Of a stretch of DNA of 7,586 bases, positions 1 through 5,924 are shown piece after piece. Under the pieces are notes generated by a model, which was not told the DNA's origin, ran no database searches, and saw only the letters and a list, made by a program, of their open reading frames with translations. The position numbers and the translations under genes were made by a program. Source of the DNA: an uncultured Pseudorhodoferax sp. Its GTDB lineage: Bacteria > Pseudomonadota > Gammaproteobacteria > Burkholderiales > Burkholderiaceae. Where the stretch lies: positions 1 to 7,586 of the forward strand of contig CAJYRH010000558.1 in NCBI GenBank assembly GCA_913776795.1, written 5' to 3'. Position 1 is the first letter of the stretch. Every line of letters starts with the position of its first letter.

Positions 1-645
1 CGCATCAAGGGCGTGTACTTCTCGATCATCACGCAGGCCATGACCTTCGCGGCCATGCTGCTGTTCTTCCGCAACGAGACGGGCTTCGGCGGCAACAACG
101 GCTTCACCGACTTCAAGCGCATCCTGGACATCCCGATCGCCACGCAGCAGATGCGCATGACGCTGTTCGTGATCACGGGCCTCGTGCTGCTGGGCTTCTT
201 CCTGTTCGCGCGCTGGCTGGTGCAAAGCAAGTTCGGGCGCGTGCTCCAGGCGATCCGCGACGCGGAAAGCCGGGTCATGTTCTCGGGCTACAACCCGGTC
301 GCCTACAAGCTGACGATCTGGACCATCTCGGCCATGATGTGCGGCGTGGCGGGCGCGCTGTACGTGCCGCAGGTGGGCATCATCAACCCGGGCGAGATGA
401 GTCCTCCTTACTCCATCGAGATCGCCATCTGGGCGGCGGTGGGCGGGCGCGCGACCTTGATCGGTCCGATCGTCGGCGCCTTCCTCGTCAATGGCGCCAA
501 GAGCTGGTTCACGGTGGCCTTTCCGGAATACTGGCTGTACTTCCTGGGCGCCATCTTCATCGTGGTGACCTTGTACCTGCCGCACGGCGTGGTGGGCCTG
601 GTGCGCAAGATCGCGGCACGCGGCAGGACGGGAGAGCGCGCATGA
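1..645 (+). CDS. urtC: Urea ABC transporter permease UrtC, C-terminal part (5' end outside window)
   Basis: One of the two inner-membrane permease subunits of the UrtABCDE high-affinity urea importer, in the branched-chain amino acid (LivM-like) permease family. The frame is open from base 1, so only the last 214 residues are visible; family members are roughly 350-370 residues. Hydrophobic spans lie near visible residues 5-23, 54-74, 103-122, 138-163 and 176-200. Between them is the cytoplasmic coupling segment (about 79-98, GRVLQAIRDAESRVMFSGYN), which in this family contacts the ATPases. The stretch about 125-150 (INPGEMSPPYSIEIAIWAAVGGR) is what I recognise as UrtC rather than a generic LivM. 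The stop overlaps the next start (ATGA at 642-645), so translation is probably coupled with urtD. Nothing looks broken; the missing N-terminus is only the window edge. Confidence 0.93.
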   Translation, partial: RIKGVYFSIITQAMTFAAMLLFFRNETGFGGNNGFTDFKRILDIPIATQQMRMTLFVITGLVLLGFFLFARWLVQSKFGRVLQAIRDAESRVMFSGYNPVAYKLTIWTISAMMCGVAGALYVPQVGIINPGEMSPPYSIEIAIWAAVGGRATLIGPIVGAFLVNGAKSWFTVAFPEYWLYFLGAIFIVVTLYLPHGVVGLVRKIAARGRTGERA

Positions 646-1514
646 CGCCGGACCTGATGGAAGAAGGCGCCAGGCGGCTGGCGCGCACCCCGGCGCCGCA
701 GAGCGGCAAGACCGAGTCGGGCGGCCGCGAGGCGGGTTTCTCGCGCATCGCCACGCCGGGCCAGGTGGACGTGACGCACGGCCGCATCCTGTACCTGGAG
801 GACGTGCACCGCTCGTTCGACGGCTTCAAGGCCATCAACGGCTTGAGCCTGGACATCGCGCCGGGCGAGCTGCGCTGCATCATCGGCCCCAACGGGGCCG
901 GCAAGACCACCATGATGGACATCATCACGGGCAAGACGCGGCCGGACAAGGGCACGGTGTTCTTCGGCAGCACCATCGACCTGTTGCGCCACACCGAGCC
1001 CGAGATCGCCCAGCTGGGCATCGGCCGCAAGTTCCAGAAGCCCACGGTGTTCGAGCACCTGACGGTGTTCGAGAACCTGGAGCTGGCGCTGGCGACCGAC
1101 AAGGGCGTGAAGTCGTCGATGCTGTTTCGGCTCGATTCGCGGCAGAGCGACCGGTTGGCCGAGATCCTGCACACCATCCACCTGGCCGACAGCGTGAACC
1201 GGCTCTCGGGCAACCTCAGCCACGGGCAGAAGCAGTGGCTGGAGATCGGCATGCTGTTGATGCAGGACCCGAAACTGCTGCTGCTCGACGAGCCTGTGGC
1301 CGGCATGACGGACGAGGAGACCGCGCGCACGGCCGAGCTGTTCCTCACGCTCAAGGGCAAGCATTCGTTGATGGTGGTGGAGCACGACATGAGCTTCATC
1401 CGCACGATCTCGGAGATCGTCACGGTGCTCTGCGATGGCGCGGTGCTGGCGCAGGGAACGCTGGACGAGGTGCAGGCCGACGAGCGCGTGATCGAGGTCT
1501 ATTTGGGACGCTGA
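642..1514 (+). CDS. urtD: Urea ABC transporter ATP-binding protein UrtD
   Basis: One of the two cytoplasmic ATPases that power urea import by UrtABCDE; LivG-like. The product is 290 residues. An N-terminal lead of about 45 residues, low in known motifs, precedes the ABC domain, a lead I recall as usual in betaproteobacterial UrtD. The Walker A motif GPNGAGKTT is at 82-90, the Q-loop glutamine is Q132 in GRKFQKPTVF, the signature LSHGQ is at 192-196, Walker B LLLLDEP is at 212-218 and the switch histidine is H248 in VVEHDM. The short signature LSHGQKQWLEIGM and the segment GELRCIIGPNG are characteristic of UrtD. I chose ATG 642 because it overlaps the urtC stop by 4 bases; the same frame is open further upstream, but there it lies inside urtC. 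Next is urtE, 12 bases downstream. Confidence 0.95.
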   Translation: MTPDLMEEGARRLARTPAPQSGKTESGGREAGFSRIATPGQVDVTHGRILYLEDVHRSFDGFKAINGLSLDIAPGELRCIIGPNGAGKTTMMDIITGKTRPDKGTVFFGSTIDLLRHTEPEIAQLGIGRKFQKPTVFEHLTVFENLELALATDKGVKSSMLFRLDSRQSDRLAEILHTIHLADSVNRLSGNLSHGQKQWLEIGMLLMQDPKLLLLDEPVAGMTDEETARTAELFLTLKGKHSLMVVEHDMSFIRTISEIVTVLCDGAVLAQGTLDEVQADERVIEVYLGR

Positions 1515-1518
1515 AGGA
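1514..1518 (+). promoter_or_regulatory. Ribosome binding site of urtE
   Basis: AAGGA begins on the last base of the urtD stop codon and lies 8 bases before ATG 1527. It fixes the urtE start and indicates that urtE is read from the same message as urtD. Confidence 0.75.
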
Positions 1519-1526
1519 CACAAGAG

Positions 1527-2225
1527 ATGAGCATCCTGAACGTCAAGAACGTCAACCAGTACTACGGCGGCTCGCACATCCTGCGCGATGTGAGCTTCGA
1601 GGCGCAGCTGGGCAAGGTCACCGTGCTGCTGGGCCGCAACGGGGTGGGCAAGACCACGCTGCTCAAGTCGCTGATGGGCCTGGTGCCGATCAAGACCGGC
1701 TCCATCGAGTTCGATGGCCAGCCGATCCAGGGCCGCACCCCCTACGAGCGCGCGCGCGCTGGCATGGGTTATGTGCCCCAGGGCCGCGAGATCTTCGCGC
1801 GGCTCACGGTCGAGGAGAACCTGCGCATGGGCCTGGCCTACAAGAGCGGCAGCACGCCGATCCCGGCCGAGCTGTTCGAGCTGTTCCCGGTCTTGAAGCA
1901 GATGATCCACCGGCGCGGCGGCGACCTGTCGGGCGGGCAACAGCAACAGCTCGCGATCGCCCGCGCACTGGCGCCCAAGCCCAAGCTGTTGATCCTCGAC
2001 GAGCCGACCGAGGGCATCCAGCCCAGCATCATCAAGGACATCGGCCGCGTGATCCGCATGCTGGCCGACCGTGGCGACATGGCCATCCTGCTGGTGGAGC
2101 AGTACTACGACTTCGCCGAGGAGCTGGCGGACGAATACCTGGTCATGGAGCGCGGCGTGTTCATCGCGCGCGGGCCGGGCAGCGAGATGCAGGACAAGGG
2201 CATCCGCCAGCTGGTTGCCATCTGA
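1527..2225 (+). CDS. urtE: Urea ABC transporter ATP-binding protein UrtE
   Basis: The second cytoplasmic ATPase of the UrtABCDE urea importer, LivF-like; it is thought to pair with UrtD beneath permeases UrtB and UrtC. The product is 232 residues, the usual size. Walker A GRNGVGKTT is at 36-44, the Q-loop glutamine is Q85 in GYVPQGREIF, the signature LSGGQ is at 134-138 and Walker B LLILDEP at 154-160, followed by TEGIQPS. The switch position carries Q192 (LLVEQYYDF) instead of histidine; this is normal for the LivF/UrtE group, so it is not a defect. The segment EQYYDFAEELAD is typical of UrtE. The start is supported by AAGGA at 1514-1518. Urease structural genes do not follow; a GST gene starts 64 bases later and I see no terminator between them. 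Confidence 0.95.
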   Translation: MSILNVKNVNQYYGGSHILRDVSFEAQLGKVTVLLGRNGVGKTTLLKSLMGLVPIKTGSIEFDGQPIQGRTPYERARAGMGYVPQGREIFARLTVEENLRMGLAYKSGSTPIPAELFELFPVLKQMIHRRGGDLSGGQQQQLAIARALAPKPKLLILDEPTEGIQPSIIKDIGRVIRMLADRGDMAILLVEQYYDFAEELADEYLVMERGVFIARGPGSEMQDKGIRQLVAI

Positions 2226-2277
2226 GCGACAGCGCGGCCGCCGGGCTGCCTGTATGGTGCGCAATCCGAAGGAGACC

Positions 2278-2282
2278 AGGAG
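2278..2282 (+). promoter_or_regulatory. Ribosome binding site deciding the GST start
   Basis: AGGAG lies 7 bases before ATG 2290. A second purine-rich run, AAGGAG at 2269-2274, lies further upstream. An in-frame ATG at 2254 would add 12 residues (MVRNPKETRRPP) that do not belong to the thioredoxin-like fold, so ATG 2290 is preferred. Confidence 0.65.
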
Positions 2283-2289
2283 ACCGCCC

Positions 2290-2925
2290 ATGATCACGCT
2301 GTACGACTGCGCCACGGCGCCGAGCCCGCGCCGCGCGCGCATCCTGCTGGCCGAGAAGGGCATCGCCCATGCCACGGTGCAGGTGGACCTGCGGCAGGGC
2401 GAGCAACTCGGCGAGCCCTTTCGCCGCCTCAATCCCCGGGCCACCGTGCCTGTGCTGCACGACACCGATGGTGAGGTGGTGCTGACCGACAACGCCGCCA
2501 TCACTGCCTACGTGGAGGCGTGCTTCCCCGAACCGCCGCTGCTCGGCTGCACGCCACGCGACAGGGCCGAGGTGGCGAGCTGGAACTGGCGCATCGAGGC
2601 CGAGGGCTTCATGGCCGTGGCCGAGGCGCTGCGCAACAGCGCGCCCGCCATGGCCAACCGCGCGCTGCCGGGGCCCGTGGATTACGCGCAGATCCCGGCG
2701 CTGGCCGAGCGCGGGCTGGCCCGCGTGCAGCACTTCTTCCAGGTGCTCGACGCGCACCTGGCCGACCGCGCCTTCGTCGCCACGGACCGCTTCAGCGTGG
2801 CCGACATCACGGCCGTGGTGGCCGTGGACTTCGCCCGCATCGTCAAGGTCAAGCCAGGCGAGCAGCATCCGCACCTCGTGCGCTGGCGCGCGGCGATGGC
2901 GCAACGGCCTTCGATGGCGCTGTAG
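2290..2925 (+). CDS. Glutathione S-transferase family protein
   Basis: A cytosolic GST-fold protein of 211 residues, the normal family length. The N-terminal thioredoxin-like domain covers about residues 1-80: a starting beta strand MITLYD, a first helix entered at S12-P13-R14 (SPRRARILLAEKGI), and the cis-proline region VPVL at 53-56. The glutathione-binding turn reads LTDNAAI at 65-71, where most relatives have an E-S pair (TES-AI). The C-terminal helical domain follows from about 90; its N-capping box and hydrophobic staple are visible at 169-180 (SVADITAVVAVD). S12 is the best candidate for the residue that contacts the glutathione thiol, but the substrate cannot be read from the sequence. 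It follows urtE by 64 bases and may be read through from the urt operon, although no functional link to urea is evident. The family call is firm; the exact class is uncertain. Confidence 0.88.
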   Translation: MITLYDCATAPSPRRARILLAEKGIAHATVQVDLRQGEQLGEPFRRLNPRATVPVLHDTDGEVVLTDNAAITAYVEACFPEPPLLGCTPRDRAEVASWNWRIEAEGFMAVAEALRNSAPAMANRALPGPVDYAQIPALAERGLARVQHFFQVLDAHLADRAFVATDRFSVADITAVVAVDFARIVKVKPGEQHPHLVRWRAAMAQRPSMAL

Positions 2926-2950
2926 GCGCCATGCGCTAGCATCGCGGCGG

Positions 2951-2968
2951 GCCGGCCCCATTGCCGGC
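2951..2968 (+). other. GC-rich inverted repeat upstream of alaC
   Basis: GCCGGC at 2951-2956 and again at 2963-2968 are separated by CCCATT, so they can pair as a 6-bp stem with a 6-base loop. There is no T-run after it, so it is not a standard intrinsic terminator. It lies in the 86-base gap between the GST and alaC genes and could be chance in DNA this rich in G and C. The rest of that gap shows no convincing promoter. Confidence 0.3.
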
Positions 2969-3011
2969 TGCGTCGCTCGGACGGTTCCGGGCGCTTACGT
3001 GAAAGCCATCC

Positions 3012-4217
3012 ATGTCCGCATCTTCTGCAGGCAAGCGCCGTTTCGCGCGCATCGACCGCCTGCCCCCCTACGTGTTCAACATCACGGCCGAGCGCAAGCT
3101 CGCGGCACGCCGCGCCGGCGTGGACGTGATCGACATGAGCATGGGCAACCCCGACGGGGCCACGCCGCCGCACATCGTCGCCAAGCTGTGCGAGGTGGCG
3201 CAGCGTCCCGACACGCACGGCTATTCGGCCAGCAAGGGCATCCCGCGGCTGCGCCGCGCGATCTGCCACTGGTACCAGGACCGCTACGGCGTGGAATTCG
3301 ACGCCGACACCGAGGCCATCGTGACCATCGGCTCCAAGGAGGGCCTGGCCCACCTGATGCTGGCCACGCTGGACCGCGGCGACACCGTGCTGGTGCCCGA
3401 CCCGAGCTATCCGATCCACATCTATGGCGCCGTGATCGCGGGGGCCGACATCCGCTCGGTGCCCATGGCGCCCGACATCGACTTCTTTGGCGAACTGGAA
3501 AAGGCCATCCGCGGCAGCTACCCCAAGCCCAAGATGGTGGTGCTGGGCTTTCCGTCCAACCCGACAGCACAGTGCGTGGAACTGGACTTCTTCGAGCGCG
3601 TGGTGGCGCTCGCGAAGAAGCACGACATCTTCGTCGTGCACGACCTCGCCTATGCCGACATCGTGTTCAACGGCTGGAAGGCGCCGTCGATCATGCAGGT
3701 CAAGGGTGCGCGCGACATCGCGGTGGAGTTCTTCACGCTGTCCAAAAGCTACAACATGGCAGGCTGGCGCGTGGGCTTCATGGTGGGCAATGCCGACCTG
3801 GTGGCAGCGCTCGCGCGCATCAAGAGTTACCACGACTACGGCACCTTCACGCCGCTGCAGGTGGCCGCCATCGCTGCGCTGGAGGGAGACCAGCAGTGCG
3901 TGAAGGACATCGCGCTGCAGTACCAGCGCCGGCGCGACGTGCTCTACAAGGGGCTGACCGAAGCGGGCTGGCAGGTGGAGTGCCCCAAGGCCTCGATGTA
4001 CATCTGGGCGCGCATTCCCGAGGCGTACCGCGCCATGGGCTCGCTGGAGTTCTCGAAGCTGCTGCTCGACAAGGCCCGGGTCAGCGTCTCGCCGGGCATC
4101 GGCTTCGGCGACCACGGCGACGAGCATGTGCGCTTCGCACTGATCGAGAACGAGTCGCGCATCCGACAGGCCGTGCGCGGCATCAAGGCGATGTTCAAGG
4201 CCGACGGGTTGGCCTGA
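3012..4217 (+). CDS. alaC: Alanine transaminase AlaC (PLP-dependent aminotransferase, fold type I)
   Basis: Transfers an amino group, mainly from glutamate to pyruvate to form alanine, in the cytoplasm. The 401-residue protein closely matches my memory of E. coli AlaC (412 residues) along its whole length: [17 protein letters not shown] near the start, [13 protein letters not shown] at 44-56, and VSPGIGFGD at 359-367. The PLP-binding lysine is K245 in [10 protein letters not shown]. Other cofactor and substrate residues are N183 (PSNPT), D211 and Y214 (HDLAYAD), R253 (GWRVGF) and R374 (EHVRFAL), the expected carboxylate-binding arginine. Nothing essential is missing. ATG 3012 has only a weak ribosome site (GAAAG at 3001-3005), but the N-terminus fits the family. 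In many Burkholderiales I recall homoserine dehydrogenase and threonine synthase genes following alaC; here a terminator follows instead, so it appears to end its transcript. Confidence 0.95.
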   Translation: MSASSAGKRRFARIDRLPPYVFNITAERKLAARRAGVDVIDMSMGNPDGATPPHIVAKLCEVAQRPDTHGYSASKGIPRLRRAICHWYQDRYGVEFDADTEAIVTIGSKEGLAHLMLATLDRGDTVLVPDPSYPIHIYGAVIAGADIRSVPMAPDIDFFGELEKAIRGSYPKPKMVVLGFPSNPTAQCVELDFFERVVALAKKHDIFVVHDLAYADIVFNGWKAPSIMQVKGARDIAVEFFTLSKSYNMAGWRVGFMVGNADLVAALARIKSYHDYGTFTPLQVAAIAALEGDQQCVKDIALQYQRRRDVLYKGLTEAGWQVECPKASMYIWARIPEAYRAMGSLEFSKLLLDKARVSVSPGIGFGDHGDEHVRFALIENESRIRQAVRGIKAMFKADGLA

Positions 4218-4253
4218 GCGCGTGGGAGGCAAGTGCATCTCCAACTTTGATCG

Positions 4254-4282
4254 GTTGCCGATAGTGAGCATGCGTTATCATT
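4254..4282 (+). promoter_or_regulatory. Possible promoter/operator for the metal-transport operon
   Basis: This is the most AT-rich intergenic patch in the window. It offers a possible -35 (GTTGCC/TTGCCG, 4254-4260) and -10 (TATCAT, 4276-4281) with a shortish spacer of 15-16 bases. The same stretch contains GATAGTGA at 4260-4267 and TTATC at 4275-4279, an imperfect, interrupted inverted pattern that recalls operators of Fur-superfamily metal regulators (GATAAT-type half sites). The match needs an extra base and has mismatches, so it is only suggestive. It is placed upstream of a putative zinc/metal operon, which is where such a site would be expected, but the alaC terminator lies between it and the first gene. 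Confidence 0.3.
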
Positions 4283-4290
4283 AAGACCGT

Positions 4291-4319
4291 GCGAGGGCGT
4301 CCGCCCTCGCTTTGTTTTT
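4291..4319 (+). terminator. Intrinsic terminator after alaC
   Basis: A perfect 8-bp stem, GCGAGGGC (4291-4298) with GCCCTCGC (4303-4310), closes a GTCC loop and is followed by TTTGTTTTT (4311-4319). This is a textbook Rho-independent terminator, 73 bases after the alaC stop and 19 bases before the ZIP gene start. It separates alaC from the metal-transport genes. Confidence 0.9.
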
Positions 4320-4338
4320 GGAACGATCGCGCATTGCC

Positions 4339-5274
4339 ATGGACCTGCTCGGCATTCTGCTTGCCACCTTGGTCGCCGGCGTCGGCAGCGTCTGGCTCGC
4401 GGCGCTGCTGCTGCGGCTGGCGGCCCGCCAGCGCCGCCTCATCGCCGACCGCCGCTACCTGCTGAGCTTTGCGGCTGGCGCCTTGCTGGCCACGGCGTTC
4501 GTGCACCTGCTGCCCGAGGCCTTCGAGAGCGGCATGAACCCTGCGCTGCTGTTCGGCGTGCTGCTGGCCGGGCTGGTGGTGTTCTTTTTGCTCGACAAGG
4601 TGGAGCTGTGGCACCACGGCCATGAGCATGCCGATGGCGGCTATGCGCATGGCGACCACCATGGCCACCACCACGGCCACCATCACCACGGCCACCAGCA
4701 CGGCGGCAAGGGTGGGTGGACCGTGCTGGCCGGCGACAGCGTGCACTGCTTCGGCGACGGCATCGTGATCGCCTCGGCCTTCACGGTCAGCCCGGCCCTG
4801 GGGGCGGTGGCGGCGCTGGCCGTGCTCGCGCACGAAGTGCCGCACCACATCGGCGACCTGGTGGTGCTGGACGGTGGCACTGGCACGCCGCGCGTGGCCG
4901 TGCTCAAGCTCACGCTGGCCGGCATGGTCACGGCCTTGGGGGGGCTGGTCGGCTGGTGGCTGCTGGAGCGGCTGCAGGCCTGGCTGCCGTATTTCCTGGT
5001 AGTGGCGAGCAGCAGCTTCATCTACGTCGCGCTGGCCGATCTGATCCCGCAGCTGCAGACGCGGCTGACCAAGCGCCAGACGGTGGCCCAGGTCAGTTGG
5101 CTGGTGGCCGGCATCGCGCTCGTGGCCGTGGTGGGCACCCTGGCCCACCGCGGGCACGGCCATCGCCATGGCGACCACGACAGCCACGGCCACGACGCGG
5201 CCGCGCATGCGCACGAGCATGACGGCGACCACGCGCACGACCACGCGCAAGTCGCGCCACCAGCCTTCAAGTAG
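4339..5274 (+). CDS. ZIP-family metal (probably zinc) transporter with His-rich loop and tail
   Basis: An inner-membrane carrier of divalent metals, most likely Zn2+, moving them into the cytoplasm if it behaves like known ZIP proteins. The 311-residue protein has about eight membrane spans (near 2-26, 41-60, 67-88, 128-150, 153-177, 189-210, 216-236, 250-268). TM2 ends with HLLPEAFE (56-63), typical of the LIV-1-like branch. The metal site reads HCFGDG at 136-141 in TM4 and HEVPHHIGD at 165-173 in TM5; the usual forms are HNxxDG and HExPHExGD, so N becomes C137 and the last E becomes H170. The TM3-TM4 loop (91-122) carries 16 histidines, and the C-terminal tail (270-302) carries 13. The family topology puts the loop in the cytoplasm and the tail in the periplasm. 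ATG 4339 is chosen because an earlier in-frame TTG (4312) lies inside the terminator T-run; a strong ribosome site is not visible. It probably leads the operon that continues 53 bases later. Confidence 0.9.
   Translation: MDLLGILLATLVAGVGSVWLAALLLRLAARQRRLIADRRYLLSFAAGALLATAFVHLLPEAFESGMNPALLFGVLLAGLVVFFLLDKVELWHHGHEHADGGYAHGDHHGHHHGHHHHGHQHGGKGGWTVLAGDSVHCFGDGIVIASAFTVSPALGAVAALAVLAHEVPHHIGDLVVLDGGTGTPRVAVLKLTLAGMVTALGGLVGWWLLERLQAWLPYFLVVASSSFIYVALADLIPQLQTRLTKRQTVAQVSWLVAGIALVAVVGTLAHRGHGHRHGDHDSHGHDAAAHAHEHDGDHAHDHAQVAPPAFK
4609..4704 (+). repeat. His-codon-rich low-complexity segment in the ZIP gene
   Basis: Runs of CAC/CAT and GGC codons form imperfect short direct repeats; GGCCACC recurs at 4663, 4675 and 4690, spaced 12 and 15 bases. 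They encode the histidine-rich TM3-TM4 loop. Such segments tend to change length by replication slippage, so the histidine count may vary between strains. Confidence 0.6.
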
Positions 5275-5327
5275 GGAACTTCCAGGCCGCCGCGGCAGTC
5301 CGCACGGTGACAACAGCACAAGGCAGC

Positions 5328-5924
5328 ATGCCCATCTCCTTTTCCTCTTCCGCGGTCGTTCGCCTGCTCTCGGCCTGCAGCATGGCCCTGGCCCTGGCGG
5401 CGCCGGCCCTGGCGCAGCATGACCACAAGGCCCATGCGCACGGCCGCATCGAGCTCGACGTGGCGGTGGATGTCCAGCGCATCAGCCTGCGCATGGAGTC
5501 GCCGCTGCACGACCTGCTGGGCTTCGAGCGTGCGCCGCGCTCGGTGGCCGAGCGGGGCCGCGTGACAGCGCTGGCCGAGCGGCTGCGCGCGGCCGACAAG
5601 CTATTCGTGGTCGATGCCGCGGGCGAATGCCGACTGGCCGACGCGGCGGTGGAGGCGCCCGTGCTGGGCCTGGGCGTTGCCGCAGCGGCGGCCTCCCCCG
5701 CATCTGCGCCGGCGGCGGAGCCCGACGCAGAGACGCATGCCGACCTGGTGCTGACGGCCGACTTCGATTGCCGCAATGCGGCAGCCGCGCAGCACATCGA
5801 CGTGCGCCTGTTCGATGCCTTCCCGGGCGTGCGCACCGTCGCGGCCCAGGTCGTCGGGCCCAAGGGCCAGAGCCTCACGCTGCTGCGCAAGGCGGCGGCC
5901 CGTCTGCCGCTCGCCAGCAAGTGA
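5328..5924 (+). CDS. Secreted DUF2796 (ZrgA-like) protein
   Basis: A 198-residue protein with a signal peptide: MPISFSSSAVVR, a hydrophobic core of about 13-25, and a likely cut after APALA (A29), giving a mature start of QHDHKAHAHG. The following stretch HAHGRIELDVAVD, then RMESPLHDLLGFERAP (55-70), is the characteristic start of the DUF2796 family, of which zinc-regulated ZrgA of Vibrio is, from memory, a member. C101 (GECRL) and C148 (DFDCRN) sit at family-typical positions and may form a disulfide in the periplasm. The family often has a His-rich middle loop; here residues 118-136 are Ala/Pro-rich without histidine. ATG 5328 with AAGG at 5320-5323 is preferred to GTG 5307 because it gives a cleaner signal peptide. 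The stop overlaps the next gene (GTGA, 5921-5924). A periplasmic metal-binding role is inferred from family and neighbours. Confidence 0.85.
   Translation: MPISFSSSAVVRLLSACSMALALAAPALAQHDHKAHAHGRIELDVAVDVQRISLRMESPLHDLLGFERAPRSVAERGRVTALAERLRAADKLFVVDAAGECRLADAAVEAPVLGLGVAAAAASPASAPAAEPDAETHADLVLTADFDCRNAAAAQHIDVRLFDAFPGVRTVAAQVVGPKGQSLTLLRKAAARLPLASK

Noticed and set aside
2100..2103. Glutamine in place of the switch histidine in UrtE
   Set aside because: The LivF/UrtE group normally has EQ at this point, so it is not a defect or a novelty.
2226..2289. Possible promoter for the GST gene in the gap after urtE
   Set aside because: TATGGT at 2253-2258 could be a weak -10, but no -35 lies at proper distance; GC content is high throughout.
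408..2504. Very long open frame on the minus strand (698 codons) across urtC, urtD, urtE and the GST start
   Set aside because: It runs antisense to four clear genes, its product is a low-complexity mix of His, Arg, Ala, Leu and Gln typical of reverse-frame reading of GC-rich codons, and no family motif appears.
2926..3011. Possible alaC promoter with TAGCAT at 2937-2942 as -10
   Set aside because: No reasonable -35 at 16-18 bases upstream; such hexamers occur by chance.
2999..4264. Plus-strand frame of 421 codons in another frame over alaC, starting at GTG 2999
   Set aside because: Out of frame with the catalytic motifs of AlaC; Arg/Gly/Ala-rich and without domains.
2682..4271. Minus-strand open frame of 529 codons over alaC
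   Set aside because: Antisense shadow of alaC and the GST end; no recognisable domain and no suitable ribosome site.
4609..4704. Short repeats of GGCCACC considered as a CRISPR-like or regulatory repeat
   Set aside because: Spacing is irregular, units are too short, and the stretch is in frame coding for the His-rich ZIP loop.
4195..5319. Minus-strand open frame of 374 codons over the ZIP gene
   Set aside because: Low-complexity product explained by the reverse reading of the ZIP gene, including its His-rich segments.
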